From: Oncomelania hupensis
Lineage: Eukaryota > Mollusca > Gastropoda > Littorinimorpha > Pomatiopsidae
Assembly: GCA_036898135.1 (NCBI GenBank)
Contig: CM072512.1
Location: 42,658,944-42,722,943, forward strand
Length of the DNA stretch: 64,000 nucleotides
Direction of reading: 5' to 3'
This document shows, one piece after another, positions 11,558 to 22,689 of this stretch (positions are counted from its first letter, which is position 1; every line of letters begins with the position of its first letter). The translations under genes and the position numbers were made by a program. The notes under the pieces are model-generated. The model was not told the origin of the DNA. It worked only from the letters and a program-made list of their open reading frames with translations, and searched no databases.

Positions 11558-12193
11558 ATTCTATCCTATCCTATAACTCGAAGATGGTTGGGGCACCACA
11601 GGTGATCGTTTAACCAGCGTACTCCATCTTTCTCTGTCCTCAGCAACCCTCATGGCCTAGCTCAATGTCGAAGCCAGTCCAGTCTCGAATGTTGCCCTCC
11701 CACCTATTTCTCTGTCTCCCTCTTCTTCTGCCTCCTTGAACCGTGTCTTGCAAGACGGTCTTTGCAAGGTCTGATGCTCTGGTGACCTGGCCATATCATC
11801 CGAGTTTCCGTTTCTTCACCACTTTGAGCATGTCATCGTGTTGTCCAATGGCTTGTGCGATGGTCTGTCGGACTTCGTTGTTGGTGATGTGCTGGGTATA
11901 GGAAATGCCCAGATGTTTTCTCTAGCACCTCATCTCCATGCTTTGTATTCTTCGTTGTAGATCTGCTGTGACGGTCCACGTTTCACAAGCGTATAGGAAG
12001 ATGGAGATGACATGGGTATAGGAAGATGGAGATGACAAGGGAGCGCAGCAGCCTTACCTTGGAATGTAGACTGATAATCCCGTCTTTCGAAATAGGTTTC
12101 AACCTTGTCAGGGCAGCAGTTGTTTGTGCGATCCTGGAGAGGACTTCCTGTCGGGACCAATTCTCTGATACAATGGCTCCTAAATATTTGAAG
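11558..12193 (-). pseudogene. LINE copy b (minus strand, decayed)
   Basis: Same LINE tail as copy a. The 3' end is at the left, with a short ctatcctatcctat tail at 11558-11573. It runs 5' to about 12193, where the cctaaatatttgaagc motif is reached. Frameshifts break the frame. A 27-bp or so segment (gtataggaagatggagatgac) is tandemly duplicated at about 11991-12037. Confidence 0.8.
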
Positions 12194-12905
12194 CTACTAT
12201 TTCCGCTGAACTTAAATTAGTTATTAATAAATTCGGTTGACCGAATTTAATTGTGACTTTTGGATTCCATTGTTGCCTGTCACATGTTGTGTATATTTTA
12301 TGTACTGTACACAAGGCCCACTCTAATAAACTATAACGTGTTGAACAAAATACCTTTTTTTAAGAAGCAAATATTGAATTGAAATATGCAAGGCTAAAGC
12401 ATTAAGTATACGTGCAATTCTTGCTAGCGCAGCTTTAAATTGCTATCAAAACATGCACTGATTGTCCACAATGTCTCTATAGGCAAATAAACACCAAAAA
12501 ATAAAAAAGTGAATATTGAGGAGATATAAAATAATAATAATATTGCACATACGAATTATTGCTATCAAAAGTGTCACTTTTATTTTTAAAAAACAACATT
12601 ATCTCCCGATTATTGCAAATCCTTACTTAATAAACGTGCTTATTTAAATCTGGAATGCAATTCATATACGATTTATAGATTTCCCCCGTTATTATTAAAT
12701 AACATAAAATAATGGTTAAAAAAACAACTATATATATATGCACACAAAGACACACACACACACACACGAATTAATAACAATAAAAACCTGCTTATTTCAA
12801 ATCTTGAATGTATTTTTTAGACGATTTTAGTTTTTCCCAGTTAACCCCCAATACAAAAGATAACGCAAAACATAATTTTAAGCGCATTTATAATATCAAA
12901 CGTGT
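12194..12905. repeat. AT-rich intergenic DNA with a degenerate ~150-bp direct repeat
   Basis: Similar stretches start at about 12637 (tgcttatttaaatctgg) and 12788 (tgcttatttcaaatcttg), each followed by a cgattt...ttccc...aacataa pattern. A (TA)n/(CA)n patch sits between them. The rest has no recognised feature. Confidence 0.5.
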
Positions 12906-13022
12906 AGCGTTCAAATGAGAGTATAAACCGAGGTCTAGTCTGTGTGTCGCATGCATTCCATCATAACGGACTTTAAAGATTCTGACGCTCGTGTCCTAGA
13001 CGGGTGAGTGCCGGTAACAGGA
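12906..13022 (+). mobile_element. SINE family D fragment (body only)
   Basis: The reverse complement matches the body of the SINE at 25185-25499, including the gagagtataaaccgaggtc and gacgggtgagtgccgg motifs. The tRNA-like head is missing. Confidence 0.75.
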
Positions 13023-13777
13023 ACAGGAGGAGGGGAAGGTAAACTCTTAAACTATGTGAGGAAGGGATGAGGGTGGGGCAGGAAGCGAGGGGTGGGGGTG
13101 GGGTGAGAGTGATGGTATGGACTGGTGAATGCTAATGGGACGTACAATGTTTCGGTTTCCCATAACTTGAGACACACCTTACGATTCGCCGACTTCGAGA
13201 ACGTGGGCCCTACTTCATAGCTTCTTTCTTGTTTGTTTTACCGTACCACAACATCAACGATTATGTAAGAAATGCAACATACTTGAAACTGAATGACATT
13301 TTCTAAACGAATTCCAGATGTATAATGATAACAGACCACAATAATTATATTTAAATATATAAAAAAAAACAATAATCCATCAATAAATACAATAGTATAC
13401 ATCCAAGTGATCTTTTATGTAATTCTGCTAAAGAACAATAATTTAGAAACTGTGCAGCTTTGTATATGAAAGCTTACAAATAAGAAACTATTTTTTATAT
13501 TTAATTAGTTATTATGTGATAAATAGTGTCCAACAAGTAAAGTGAAAATTAATTTATAAGATAGTGTCAAACAACCTAGAGGTTGAAATGGCAATACATT
13601 TTCTGTTTTGTTCTGTTCCCTGTGGGTGTTACGAATTTTGTACAAAGCGTTCAGTATTCTTAGGCGTGAAGCGAACAAAGAAACTTGTCTGCTTTTTACT
13701 TTGTGCTACCGGTAATAATCGATACTCATAACCGTATAATACAATGTTGTTGCCGGAATGCACCAGGATCCAGAACG
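13023..13777. other. Intergenic; nothing recognised
   Basis: A G-rich patch near 13025-13110, otherwise AT-rich and unremarkable. Confidence 0.5.
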
Positions 13778-13923
13778 CTTTAAAAAGAGTAAAGAAGAAG
13801 GATAAGAAGGAGAAAAATGAGAAGAAGAAAGAAAGGAAGGAAGAAGAAGAAGAAGAAGAAGAAGAAGAAGAAGAAGAAGAAGAAGAAGAAGAAGAAGAAG
13901 AAGAAGAAGAAGAAGAAGAAGAA

Positions 13924-13960
<37 letters not shown>

Positions 13961-14128
13961 AACAAAAGAAAAGAAAAGAAAGGAAAAGTAAGAAAAAGAA
14001 AGAAAGGAAGAAAAATAAAAAGGAAAAAGATAGAAAGAAAGAGAGAGAGAAAAAGAAAGAAAGAAAGATAGAAAGATAGAAAGAAGAAGAAGAAGAAGAA
14101 GAAGAAGAAGAAGAAGAAGAAGAAGAAG

Positions 14129-14199
<71 letters not shown>
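13778..14199. repeat. Long purine tract with (GAA)n, then (CAA)n
   Basis: Nearly pure purine on the plus strand from about 13778 to 14129, with (GAA)n at 13841-13930 and 14079-14129. It switches directly to (CAA)n at 14130-14199. Poly-K, poly-E, poly-S and poly-F frames here are artefacts. Confidence 0.95.
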
Positions 14200-14200
<1 letters not shown>

Positions 14201-14637
14201 AGTCTATCTGTGCCGTTGTAGCTGAAAACGAACAAGCCAGAAACTGGCGTTTTATATTCGATGAGTGATGCGTAAACAAAATTCAGTTATGATGTTCTCG
14301 ATGAAAGGTTGATTCTACCAACCTCCACGCCAACCAAGCCCAACGAAGTGATAAACGCCAGAACAAAATAAACAACATGAATTAAGTGCTGGTTGATGCA
14401 ACTAGATTTGCATTCATACAGCTTAATTTGTTTTCTGGTAGGTACTCTGCTTCGGTACTCCACACACGGACGCGCACACACATAATGCACTATGCAAACT
14501 CTCACAAACGCACGCACCAGCTCTCGCACAGACAAAATCGTTTTCGTGGGGTGTGGAGCACATCGATCCCCATCGTCACATAGCAGCATTAAACGTTGAT
14601 CAGTAAAAACGCTGACAGATGCTAAATGAATGTGGGT
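14200..14637. other. Intergenic; nothing recognised
   Basis: No supported feature. Confidence 0.5.
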
Positions 14638-15068
14638 ATCTATCCTATCCTATCCTATCCTTTCCCGTAACTCGAAAGTCGTTGGGGCACCACAGATGAT
14701 CGTTTAACCAGCGTACTCCATCTTTCTCTGTCCTCAGCAGCCCCAATGGCCTCATTCAGTGTCAAGCCAGTCCATTCTGGAATGCCGTCCTCCCACCTAT
14801 TTTTCTGTCTTCTTCTTCTGCCTCCTTGCACCGTGCCTTACAGGATGATCTTTGCAAGGCCTGATGCTCTGGTGATGTGGCCATACCATCGAGTTTCCGT
14901 TTCTTCACCATTGTGAGTGTTGTACAATGGCTTGTGTGACGGTCTGTCGGACTTTTCGTCGTTGATTATGTGCTGTGTACAGAAAATGCCCAGATGTCTT
15001 CTGAAGCACCTCATCTCCATGCTTTGTATTCTTCGTTGTAGGTCTACAACTGTGAGGGTCCATGTTTC
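14638..15068 (-). pseudogene. LINE copy c (minus strand)
   Basis: The (TATCC)n tail at 14640-14661 is the reverse complement of the GGATA tail and is followed by the same ORF2 C-terminal sequence up to about 15068. Small indels break the frame. Confidence 0.8.
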
Positions 15069-15309
15069 GCATCTATTTATTATTCTAGGTTAGTATTCTA
15101 TAGTGAGGTTTTCAGCTAGTCGTTTGGTCAGTCAATTGAATTTTTATTTCAATTCAGTGGTTGGTCAGTGACGTTGTGTTGTTCAGTGTGGTCGGTCGTT
15201 AGGTCAGTAGCTGAAGTGAAAAAAAATCGGCGAGTCAGTTTCAGATGCGGTGCATGGTGTATCAGTCGCTGGACTAATAGAATAATAATTTATTCAGTAC
15301 CATCTGAAA

Positions 15310-15560
15310 TAAAAGTTGCAATGTTGACCTGGTTTCTTTGGACACACTAAAATTCAATAATTAACTTTTATTTTATTTATACTCTAAAAATATGCTATTA
15401 AATGTTTCCCTCATTCAAACAATCCAAGTTGCAATGTTGAACTAGTTTCTATGAGCACCATACAGTTTTATTATTAACCTCGTATCCCGTGCACATACAG
15501 TCTAAAAATGTACAATAACATTTTCCTCTTTGACCCCTGTATGCAAGCCATCGCACCTAT
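15310..15560. repeat. Degenerate ~120-bp tandem duplication
   Basis: Two units share gttgcaatgttga, tagtttct-like and tctaaaaatat-like blocks in the same order, starting near 15311 and 15428. Confidence 0.6.
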
Positions 15561-15583
15561 CCAAGGTTTAAAATAAACGCTTT

Positions 15584-15587
<4 letters not shown>

Positions 15588-15651
<64 letters not shown>

Positions 15652-15706
15652 TGTCGTCGTCATCGTCATCATTATCATCATCATCATCATCATCACAATC
15701 ATCATC
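15588..15706. repeat. (ATC)n microsatellite with GTC interruptions
   Basis: Clean (ATC)n at 15588-15650, then imperfect repeats to about 15706. Confidence 0.95.
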
Positions 15707-15974
15707 GTAATCAAAATGTTTTCTCAATGTTCACCAACCGAGAAGACGGGACAGACAGACAGACAGACGAAAGGTAAGATTGAAGATTGAGCAAACTTAA
15801 CTACCAAACCAAATACCAATAACACAGAGAACATTAAACATCCAACTTTGAACCGTTTCATATAGGATAAAGGATTTAGGCTCTTAAGCTATAAGTCTTG
15901 CAAGCTTGTTGCCACGATGCACGATTTTTTTTCCACACGTATAAATAATAGAGGATGACGGAAAGACTAGACAC

Positions 15975-16146
<172 letters not shown>

Positions 16147-16149
16147 AGA

Positions 16150-16372
16150 CAACATTGAAGTTTAACGTCTACACCCACCATTGGCGATATGGCAAAGGGT
16201 GATAACCATCCCAGGGAATAGGGTTAGGGGACCTGAATCAACACTGAACCCCCAGAGCAATCACACTGCTAAGACAGGCAGCGAAGAATGATGGCCACTT
16301 TTATCTTGCCCACCACGGGATTCGAACCTGGGTCATCGGTGTGCCAGGCGTTCGACACCTGAGCTAAGGGGG
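16150..16372 (-). mobile_element. SINE family E, copy 1 (tRNA head)
   Basis: On the minus strand an A box (TTAGCTCAGGTGTCG) and a B box (GGTTCGAATCCC) form a tRNA-like head near 16317-16370. The body (cacccaccattggcgatatgg) recurs at 48958-49129, which supports a dispersed family. Confidence 0.8.
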
Positions 16373-16448
16373 TAATAAAAAAAACAGAAGAGAAGAGAAA
16401 GAAAGAGAGAAAGACAGACAGGAAAAAAAGAAAAAAGAGAGAGGGAGA

Positions 16449-16540
16449 AGAAGAAGAAGAAGAAGAAGAAGAAGAAGAAGAAGAAGAAGAAGAAGAAGAA
16501 GAAGAAGAAGAAGAAGAAGAAGAAGAAGAAGAAGAAGAAG
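16449..16540. repeat. (GAA)n microsatellite
   Basis: About 90 bp of uninterrupted GAA, abutting the head of the SINE that follows. The upstream flank from 16378 is also purine-rich. Confidence 0.95.
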
Positions 16541-16722
16541 GGGTGGCCTCGTGGCGCAGTGGATAAGTCGCCGGTTTCCTATGCCGAAGGTCGCGGGTTC
16601 GATTCCCGCAAGGGGCGAACGTATGTGACTTAGGTACGAGACTATTGAGGTCACCGAGGGTTTTCTCCGGGCACTCCGGTTTCCTCCCTCCCTTCAATAA
16701 TGGTACAGGTTGCAGTCAATGT
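16541..16722 (+). mobile_element. tRNA-derived SINE with a conserved-looking central domain
   Basis: The head holds an A box (TGGCGCAGTGG) and a B box (GGTTCGATTCC, about 16596-16606). The body contains ttttctccgggcactccgg followed by tttcctccctccc, a motif I recall from a central domain shared across metazoan SINEs (MetaSINE type). That name is from memory and should be treated as tentative. Confidence 0.75.
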
Positions 16723-16910
16723 AAAAATTTCAAAAATAAAAATTCGATTTTCTTCCGTCTTCTAATAGCGATCTCCCTGCCTTTACACCACCTGTTTGAG
16801 TGATGTATGTGTATTTGGTGTGTGTGAGGGTAAATGAGACAGGTGAGCGTGTATGTTGGTATAGATCGCCACGCTTTGAGCCTTGGGGAAAGGCGCGTAC
16901 ATAGCATCCT

Positions 16911-16911
<1 letters not shown>

Positions 16912-16986
<75 letters not shown>

Positions 16987-17018
16987 GAAGAAGAAGAAGA
17001 ACAAGAACAAGAACAAGA
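16912..17018. repeat. (TTA)n then (GAA)/(CAA) microsatellite
   Basis: About 75 bp of TTA followed by imperfect gaagaacaa repeats. Confidence 0.95.
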
Positions 17019-17187
17019 AGAATGACGGGCATATGGGTGATGAAGAGAGAAGAGAATAACAAACGGATTCCCAAGACTAACTAAAACCCACACAAGTTTA
17101 AACTGGCAAATGGCATACGTGAAGATCAAACACAACACATACAAATTCAGATGACATTTCAAGACATTACAAGAAAACACTCACACA

Positions 17188-17188
<1 letters not shown>

Positions 17189-17245
<57 letters not shown>
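17189..17245. repeat. (CA)n microsatellite
   Basis: About 55 bp of uninterrupted CA. Confidence 0.95.
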
Positions 17246-17249
<4 letters not shown>

Positions 17250-17259
17250 TGTCACCTAC

Positions 17260-17383
17260 CCAGGCCACTTTGGGTCTCCAAGAGGACGGAGTCCTGGTTG
17301 CCCCTGAGTGCTTTCTGTCGGACATATTGGACAACACACTGGATCTTATTCTGATGGTCTTCTTCTGGCGATTTCCTCATGAG
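17260..17383 (-). CDS. Candidate host exon (41 codons)
   Basis: On the minus strand an AG acceptor (CAACCTCAG) precedes 124 nt that are open in one frame only, beginning LMRKSPEEDHQNK and ending LLETQSGL plus one nt, then a donor GTAGGTGA. Composition is balanced and charged, unlike the repeats around it. It does not join directly to the exon at 22030-22330, because the phase would create an early stop, so it is either further down the same gene or from another gene. A first-exon reading with the ATG as start is also possible. The product is not recognised. Evidence is limited to frame and splice signals. Confidence 0.35.
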
Positions 17384-17655
17384 CTGAGGTTGTAGTCTGA
17401 TTTATGACCAATACTTAAAAATAACGCTAAGAAGAAATGTATGTCACAACACAAGGAGAGTACTGTAAAGTCATATCCATAGATCTTGAATACCATACCA
17501 CCATTCTCTTGCGTGTTTAGCTGAGTCCTGGCGCATGGAGAGATTCTAACACAAATTATCATTGACAGTAGCAGTTTTCCCTTAGTTCAAAACGCGATGA
17601 CGTGGAAGGAATTAGGTGAATGAAGAACGCTCATCTGCTTTGCAGCGGTAGCAAG

Positions 17656-17921
17656 GCAAACATAACTGTTGAAGAAGACCTGATCTTTAGGAGAACCATC
17701 AACGCTCTTTGCTTCATGGTTGATACATGAATGTTGTGCTTTAACAGTTGCAGAGCTCTGACAGTCTACTCTGCTCATCTTTTGTTGGTAGTAAAACACG
17801 CATCGCCGTTGAAGAGGCTAAACTTTTAAGAGAAATTATCACCGTTCTTCGCCTCATCGTTGACAGATGAATTTGTGCTTTAACAGATGCAGAGTTCTGT
17901 TAGTCTACTCAAAGTTTTTGC
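17656..17921. repeat. Degenerate ~136-bp tandem duplication
   Basis: Units near 17656-17785 and 17792-17921 share gttgaaga, tttgtgctttaacag-like, tgcagagytctg and agtctactc in order. Divergence is moderate. Confidence 0.65.
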
Positions 17922-18266
17922 CTAATTTATAGCAGTTTGACAATATCAGCCTGCGACAGAACACGACGAAGAAAACATTTTTACTTATGTTTGTTTTATT
18001 TATGATAGCACTTTGCGGCAAGCTTTATGTTTGTTGTCTTGTTAGGATTTTATGAGTGGTAATCTTCCTATTCTATATAGAATATAATAATAATAACTGT
18101 GGTAAGACTAAGATTAAGTCTGTGTTTGCCTTCATTTATGAGATCATTTAAACGACAGGCTCGTCTTTTATTAGTTCTGCCTCTCTTAGGACTTCTTGAA
18201 CAGCAATCAATGTTTCATTTGTCCTAAAATTCTGTTCTAGCGTGTTGTTCATAATTATAACAGGGT
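17922..18266. other. Intergenic; nothing recognised
   Basis: No supported feature. Confidence 0.5.
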
Positions 18267-18547
18267 GTCGGACTTCGAAGTCCTACAGCCCATCACACAA
18301 GCCATTGGACAACACGATGACATGCTCACAGTGGTGAAGAAACGAAGACCATTCTGCAAGGCACGGAGCAAGGAGGCGGAAGAAGAGGGAAACAGAAAAA
18401 GAGGTAGGAGGACAACATTCGAAAATGGACTGGCTTGATACTGAGCGAAATCATGAGGGTTTCTGAGGACAGAGAAAGATAAAGTATGCTGGTTTAATGA
18501 TCATCTGTGGTGCCCCAACGACTTTGGAGTTACGGGATAGGATATGG
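18267..18547 (+). pseudogene. LINE copy d (short, internally deleted)
   Basis: Matches the ORF2 C-terminal segment from the cgaagtcc...catcacacaagcc motif to the cgagttacgggataggat end. A deletion after gaagaaacg removes the region that encodes WYGHVTRSS in other copies. Confidence 0.75.
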
Positions 18548-18609
18548 TAATCTTTCAGGGCCCTCAAACGGCGTAGACTACGAATGACAAAAAGAACATG
18601 TGAGATAGA

Positions 18610-18700
18610 CAGCGACAGTGGGAATTTAAAGCACTAAATTTCCAGAAAGTGGGGATACTATTTATACATAAACCCCCGGCACTCCTACGGGGGGAGGGGG
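18610..18700 (-). repeat. Interspersed repeat family A, fragment
   Basis: Reverse complement of the left end of family A at 34578 and 45125 (actttctggaaatttagtgc). Confidence 0.75.
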
Positions 18701-18947
18701 GGGGGGAATCTGATATTTTATTCATTGACTAAGATATTGTCCTTGTCATCTTTCATGTTCGTGTTATGTTGCACAAATGTCAAATTTCCTTGTGTAAAAC
18801 TGGAGACAATAAATTATATTGTATCTTGTATCTTGAATATGGCGGGCGTTTGGAATGTGTCATTATTCAACATTTCGTTTGCAGATACCTTATAAGAAAA
18901 GAACCTATATGTTCATGGCAAAATGGTTTGTGTAAAATAATGGAAAT

Positions 18948-18952
<5 letters not shown>

Positions 18953-18978
<26 letters not shown>

Positions 18979-19010
18979 GTGTGCGTGTGTGTGTATGTGT
19001 GTGTGTGTTC
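18953..19010. repeat. (GT)n and poly-G
   Basis: tgtgtgtgtg, a run of about 18 G, then imperfect GT repeats. Confidence 0.9.
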
Positions 19011-19189
19011 AGTAGAAATAGACTTATATTGAAACTCTATTGCCCAACATTATTGCATTAGGTGTTCATTTTGTTGTTCAGGTCTCGGTGTTGAGTTCGT
19101 TTTTACGGGAATTGCATCAATCTAGCTTGACATAGGCTTATATATATATTTTTATAGTACATTCACATGTAAGAAAGAAAATGTTTGAT

Positions 19190-19328
19190 GTTCAAATATT
19201 TTGTAAATTTTAAGTAGTATTTTAAGTTGGTCGAATTGTTACAATGTTAATATTAAATCTTTTTTCAATAAATGAATTAATATATATATATATTTTTTTT
19301 ATTTCTATTATCTAAAAAAAAAATAACT

Positions 19329-19360
<32 letters not shown>

Positions 19361-19370
19361 GATGGTCTAA
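19190..19370. repeat. Interspersed repeat family B, copy 1, with (TTG)n
   Basis: Resembles 37795-37970: ttttaagt...ggt...attgtta, an AT-rich middle, a gttgttgttg block, then an actatg...agacctta motif running into the next feature. Confidence 0.5.
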
Positions 19371-19598
19371 AATAACTATGAGTACAGACCTTAAAATAAA
19401 TAAATGAAGCAACAGTTATCCAAAACTATCGAAGCAATGCAATCAAATACATATAAAGTCCATCACAACGTGGTCGGGAACCAGAATAACTATGAGTACA
19501 GACCTTAAAATAAATAAATGAAGCAACAGTTATCCAAAACTATTGAAGCAATGCAATCAAATACATATAAAGTCCATCACAACGTGGTCGGGAACCAG
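19371..19598. repeat. 114-bp tandem duplication, one mismatch
   Basis: 19371-19484 and 19485-19598 are identical except at the c/t in ccaaaactatcgaagc, so the duplication is recent. No coding potential. Confidence 0.95.
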
Positions 19599-20267
19599 GT
19601 CTAAATTACTAAAACAAACATCATAACTGTCACAAGTATAACTCGCCACCGCTATTTGTTGTGCTATACCAAAGTGACCATAGTATATAGCAACTTTAAC
19701 TTTAAACACTTCTAATTCTTTTAACCACATTTAACATTGTCTTAATCACAAACAAAATCAAAGTCGACGATCACAAGCACATTTAAAGATTCGAAGCACG
19801 GCAGTCAAAGATGTAACATTCATCGCACTAAAACTAAGGTCCTATCACAGACACTGTTTCTCGGACTTTGCCAACTCACAAACGACTCCTGTACAAAGCA
19901 TAAACATGAACGTGCACTTTTAGCCAAACTTAAAAAGTAAATAAATACTTTAAAATGTATCGATACTGAACGTTTTTCACAAAGGAAACCAAAAAAGCTG
20001 GAATCAACTATCGACACTGTTTGACTTTTTTCCACAAACAAAAATAAATAAATTAATTAATCAATTCTGACTAAACTATCGATACTTCTTGACGTTGTTT
20101 TTTTTTTAGTTTGTCCTCAAACGAAAACCAGTTGTGGTAGTGCCGAGCTATAAAAAGCCATGGCACCAAGTAAGCATGTTTCCTTACTATATAACATCAT
20201 GGTCACGTCACTGTTTCTGGTATGTTGCTAACTATAAAAACGCACCGCCGCACTGTAATATGGTACC
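19599..20267. other. Intergenic; nothing recognised
   Basis: Recurring actatcgatac-like fragments hint at further old duplications but no unit could be fixed. Confidence 0.4.
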
Positions 20268-20273
20268 AACACA

Positions 20274-20318
<45 letters not shown>
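20268..20318. repeat. (CA)n microsatellite
   Basis: About 50 bp with one AT interruption. Confidence 0.95.
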
Positions 20319-20711
20319 CATAGTGATATTAGTCAACCTCATTTTCAACCCTTCTGGACTCACCCAGAGCATCAGAATTTTTTTTAGCTGAGTCAAGACC
20401 CAATAGGTTTCATACAGACTGGCCACCACTGGTCTACAATACTCTGTCTTCGGCTACTTAGGACCGCAGCAGGCTACGTACCGTTATTGATGGCTTGATT
20501 GATTGCTCATGGAGATCAAACGGTCAAATATTAATATTCATGCATGCTATTTTCATTGAATGTGTGTGTTTGTTGGCTCCCACCGCCTCTCATAGTAGCT
20601 GATAAGTACTGTATAGTGAATACTGTATAGTAAGTGTTACACCATTGGTTAAACATGAGTAGGCGTGCTATACTTTTCACATTGAACTTTCCCTTTAGTG
20701 AACCAGAGTTT

Positions 20712-20714
<3 letters not shown>
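20319..20714. other. Intergenic; nothing recognised
   Basis: No supported feature. Confidence 0.5.
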
Positions 20715-20761
<47 letters not shown>

Positions 20762-20767
20762 GTAATA

Positions 20768-20850
<83 letters not shown>

Positions 20851-21242
20851 AAGAAGAAGAAGAAGAAGAACAAGAAGAAGAACAAGAACAAGAAGAACAA
20901 GAAGAAGAAGAACAAGAAGAAGAAGAACAAGAACAAGAACAAGAACAAGAACAAGAACAAGAATAACAAGAACAAGAACAAGAAGTACAAGAAGGACAAC
21001 AAGAACAAGAAGTCAAGAAGAAGAAGAACAAGAACAAGAAGAACAAGAACAAGAAGTAGAACAAGAACAAGAATAAGAAGAACAAGAAGAACAAGAACAC
21101 GAGAGAAAGAAAGACAGAAAGAAGAAGAAGAAGAAGAAGAAGAAGAAGAAGAAGAAGAAGAAGAAGAAGAAGAAGAAGAAGAAGAAGAAGAAGAAGAAGA
21201 AGAAGAAAGAGGAGGAGGAGGAGGGGGAGGAGAAAGAGAGAG

Positions 21243-21322
<80 letters not shown>

Positions 21323-21369
21323 AAGAGAGAGAGAGAAAGAGAGAGAGAGAGAGGAGGGGGGGGGGGGGG
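20715..21369. repeat. Compound microsatellite, about 650 bp
   Basis: In order: (TAA)n 20716-20820, (GAA)n 20821-20870, imperfect GAA/CAA to about 21110, (GAA)n 21120-21207, (GGA)n, (AG)n 21245-21352, then poly-G. All long frames here encode homopolymer-like peptides and are artefacts. Confidence 0.95.
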
Positions 21370-21471
21370 CACGGTCCATCACTAAGCTCCACCTCTATTT
21401 CTGTTTATTTTGAACCCCAGATTCGTCCATGGCATTGACTTTATTATGGGTGACAGCAAAAATGAACTCGA

Positions 21472-21800
21472 GGGGCGCAATACCGTAGTGGTTTAGGGCA
21501 CACGCTATCAATGTTTGACGTGAAGAAAGGTCGGGAAGGGGTTAGTACTTGGATGGGTGACCAAGCTAGGAAGGCCACCACCAAACGACACACAAATATT
21601 GAGACAAACACACAACACACCCAAAGTCCACTAGGCCCTGAATGGGGTATCTGGATCTGTTTTAGAGCAGGAGAAGGTAAAGCAGCGATGGAGAGGAGAT
21701 AGCTACCGCCCTCATCACGCTGGCCTAGACAAAACGGAGGTCCCAAGCGCTTCCCTCCCCAACGACGAAAAAGGTTACTGGGACACCTTTACCTTTAACC
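21472..21800 (+). mobile_element. SINE with 5S rRNA-like head, copy 1
   Basis: The stretch 21527-21563 reads ggtcgggaaggggttagtac then ttggatgggtgacc, closely matching the intermediate element and C box of 5S rRNA genes. Upstream, ccgtagtggtttagggc resembles a tRNA-type A box. The body (gaaggtaaagcagcgatgg) and the (CTTTAC)n tail recur on the minus strand at 50045-50342. It is too diverged and too long to be a functional 5S gene. Confidence 0.8.
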
Positions 21801-22029
21801 TAAAAAAGGGTTTTCGTATTAAAGAGTTCGACTTGACTTGTTCATAGTTATACTAACTAGAGTGGATTTAAAGAACTTAGAAATGAATGTAATGTAATAC
21901 GTCTCCTTTTGCAACTCTGTATAATGTTTCATCCTCACTGTTTACATTCACAATCTGCGCTGCTTCAACTAAGACATACAAAAATATACAAATAATACGT
22001 CCAACGCATAAATACAAATTTGTACTTAC

Positions 22030-22330
22030 GAATCTCCGAGCTCGAGGCAGAATAGCTTTGGCCACTTTTTTCCATACTCCAACTCCTCCTCCTCCTCCTC
22101 TCTTGCTTCTCCAGAGGCCATCTTTTTAGCCTGTGCAGCGGGAGAGACGGAAGAGATGGAGATTTTTCTGTTGTCATCCGACGTGGAAGATTGTCGGCTG
22201 GATGTGGAGGTCCTGGCGGACTTCGGAGATCGAGGAGAACTTGGAAACAGAGGCCCAGGAGACTTTTGGGATCGAGGTGGAGAAGGTCGGAAGATTTTAA
22301 AGGATCCCTTGTGTTCCTCGCCTCCGTCGC
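22030..22330 (-). CDS. Host gene exon 2 (coding, 301 nt), product not recognised
   Basis: The exon is bounded by acceptor AACATTGCAG and a near-consensus donor GTAAGTAC. One frame is open throughout, about 99 codons. Its first half is a serine- and proline-rich, probably disordered stretch with SPRSPKS- and RSQKSP-type phosphorylation-like motifs; it then has an acidic run (EEEEELEYGKK) and ends WPKLFCLELGDS. It starts with two nt that complete the glycine codon left by the exon at 22690-22811, so the two join as GT-AG exons across a 359-nt intron. It ends with two nt of a split codon, so at least one more exon must lie at lower coordinates. No domain is recognised. It looks like the cytoplasmic N-terminal region of a larger protein (inference). 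Confidence 0.65.
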
Positions 22331-22689
22331 CTGCAATGTTCTTTTAAAATTAAAAAATAGTATGTACTTACACAATACCATTGGAGGTTAGTAAACGTCG
22401 AAGTGTGTTAGTGCAACAGCGCAGCAACGCATCATTATCATCATAAGTAACTTACCAGCGGAAATAACAAATTTGGAAGATCATTATCATCGTCATCATC
22501 ATCATCGTCGTCGTCGTCGTATTTGTTGTCTTTTACACTTGTAGGCCATCAATTAATGTCGTCTCTGGCTCAGCGTTTGAAGAGATAATAAACAAATAGA
22601 CAAAACTGACTGACCAACTGACTGACAAGACTCAATGACTGACTGACCAATTGGCTGACTGACTGAACATAAACTACAGATTGCATTAC

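Noticed and set aside
20531..21438. Long open frames of poly-N, poly-K, poly-E, poly-S, poly-L or poly-Y
   Set aside because: They only translate trinucleotide and dinucleotide microsatellites and occur in several frames at once.
21527..21563. Functional 5S rRNA gene
   Set aside because: Only the internal promoter part matches; the rest is SINE body and the second copy has the same structure.
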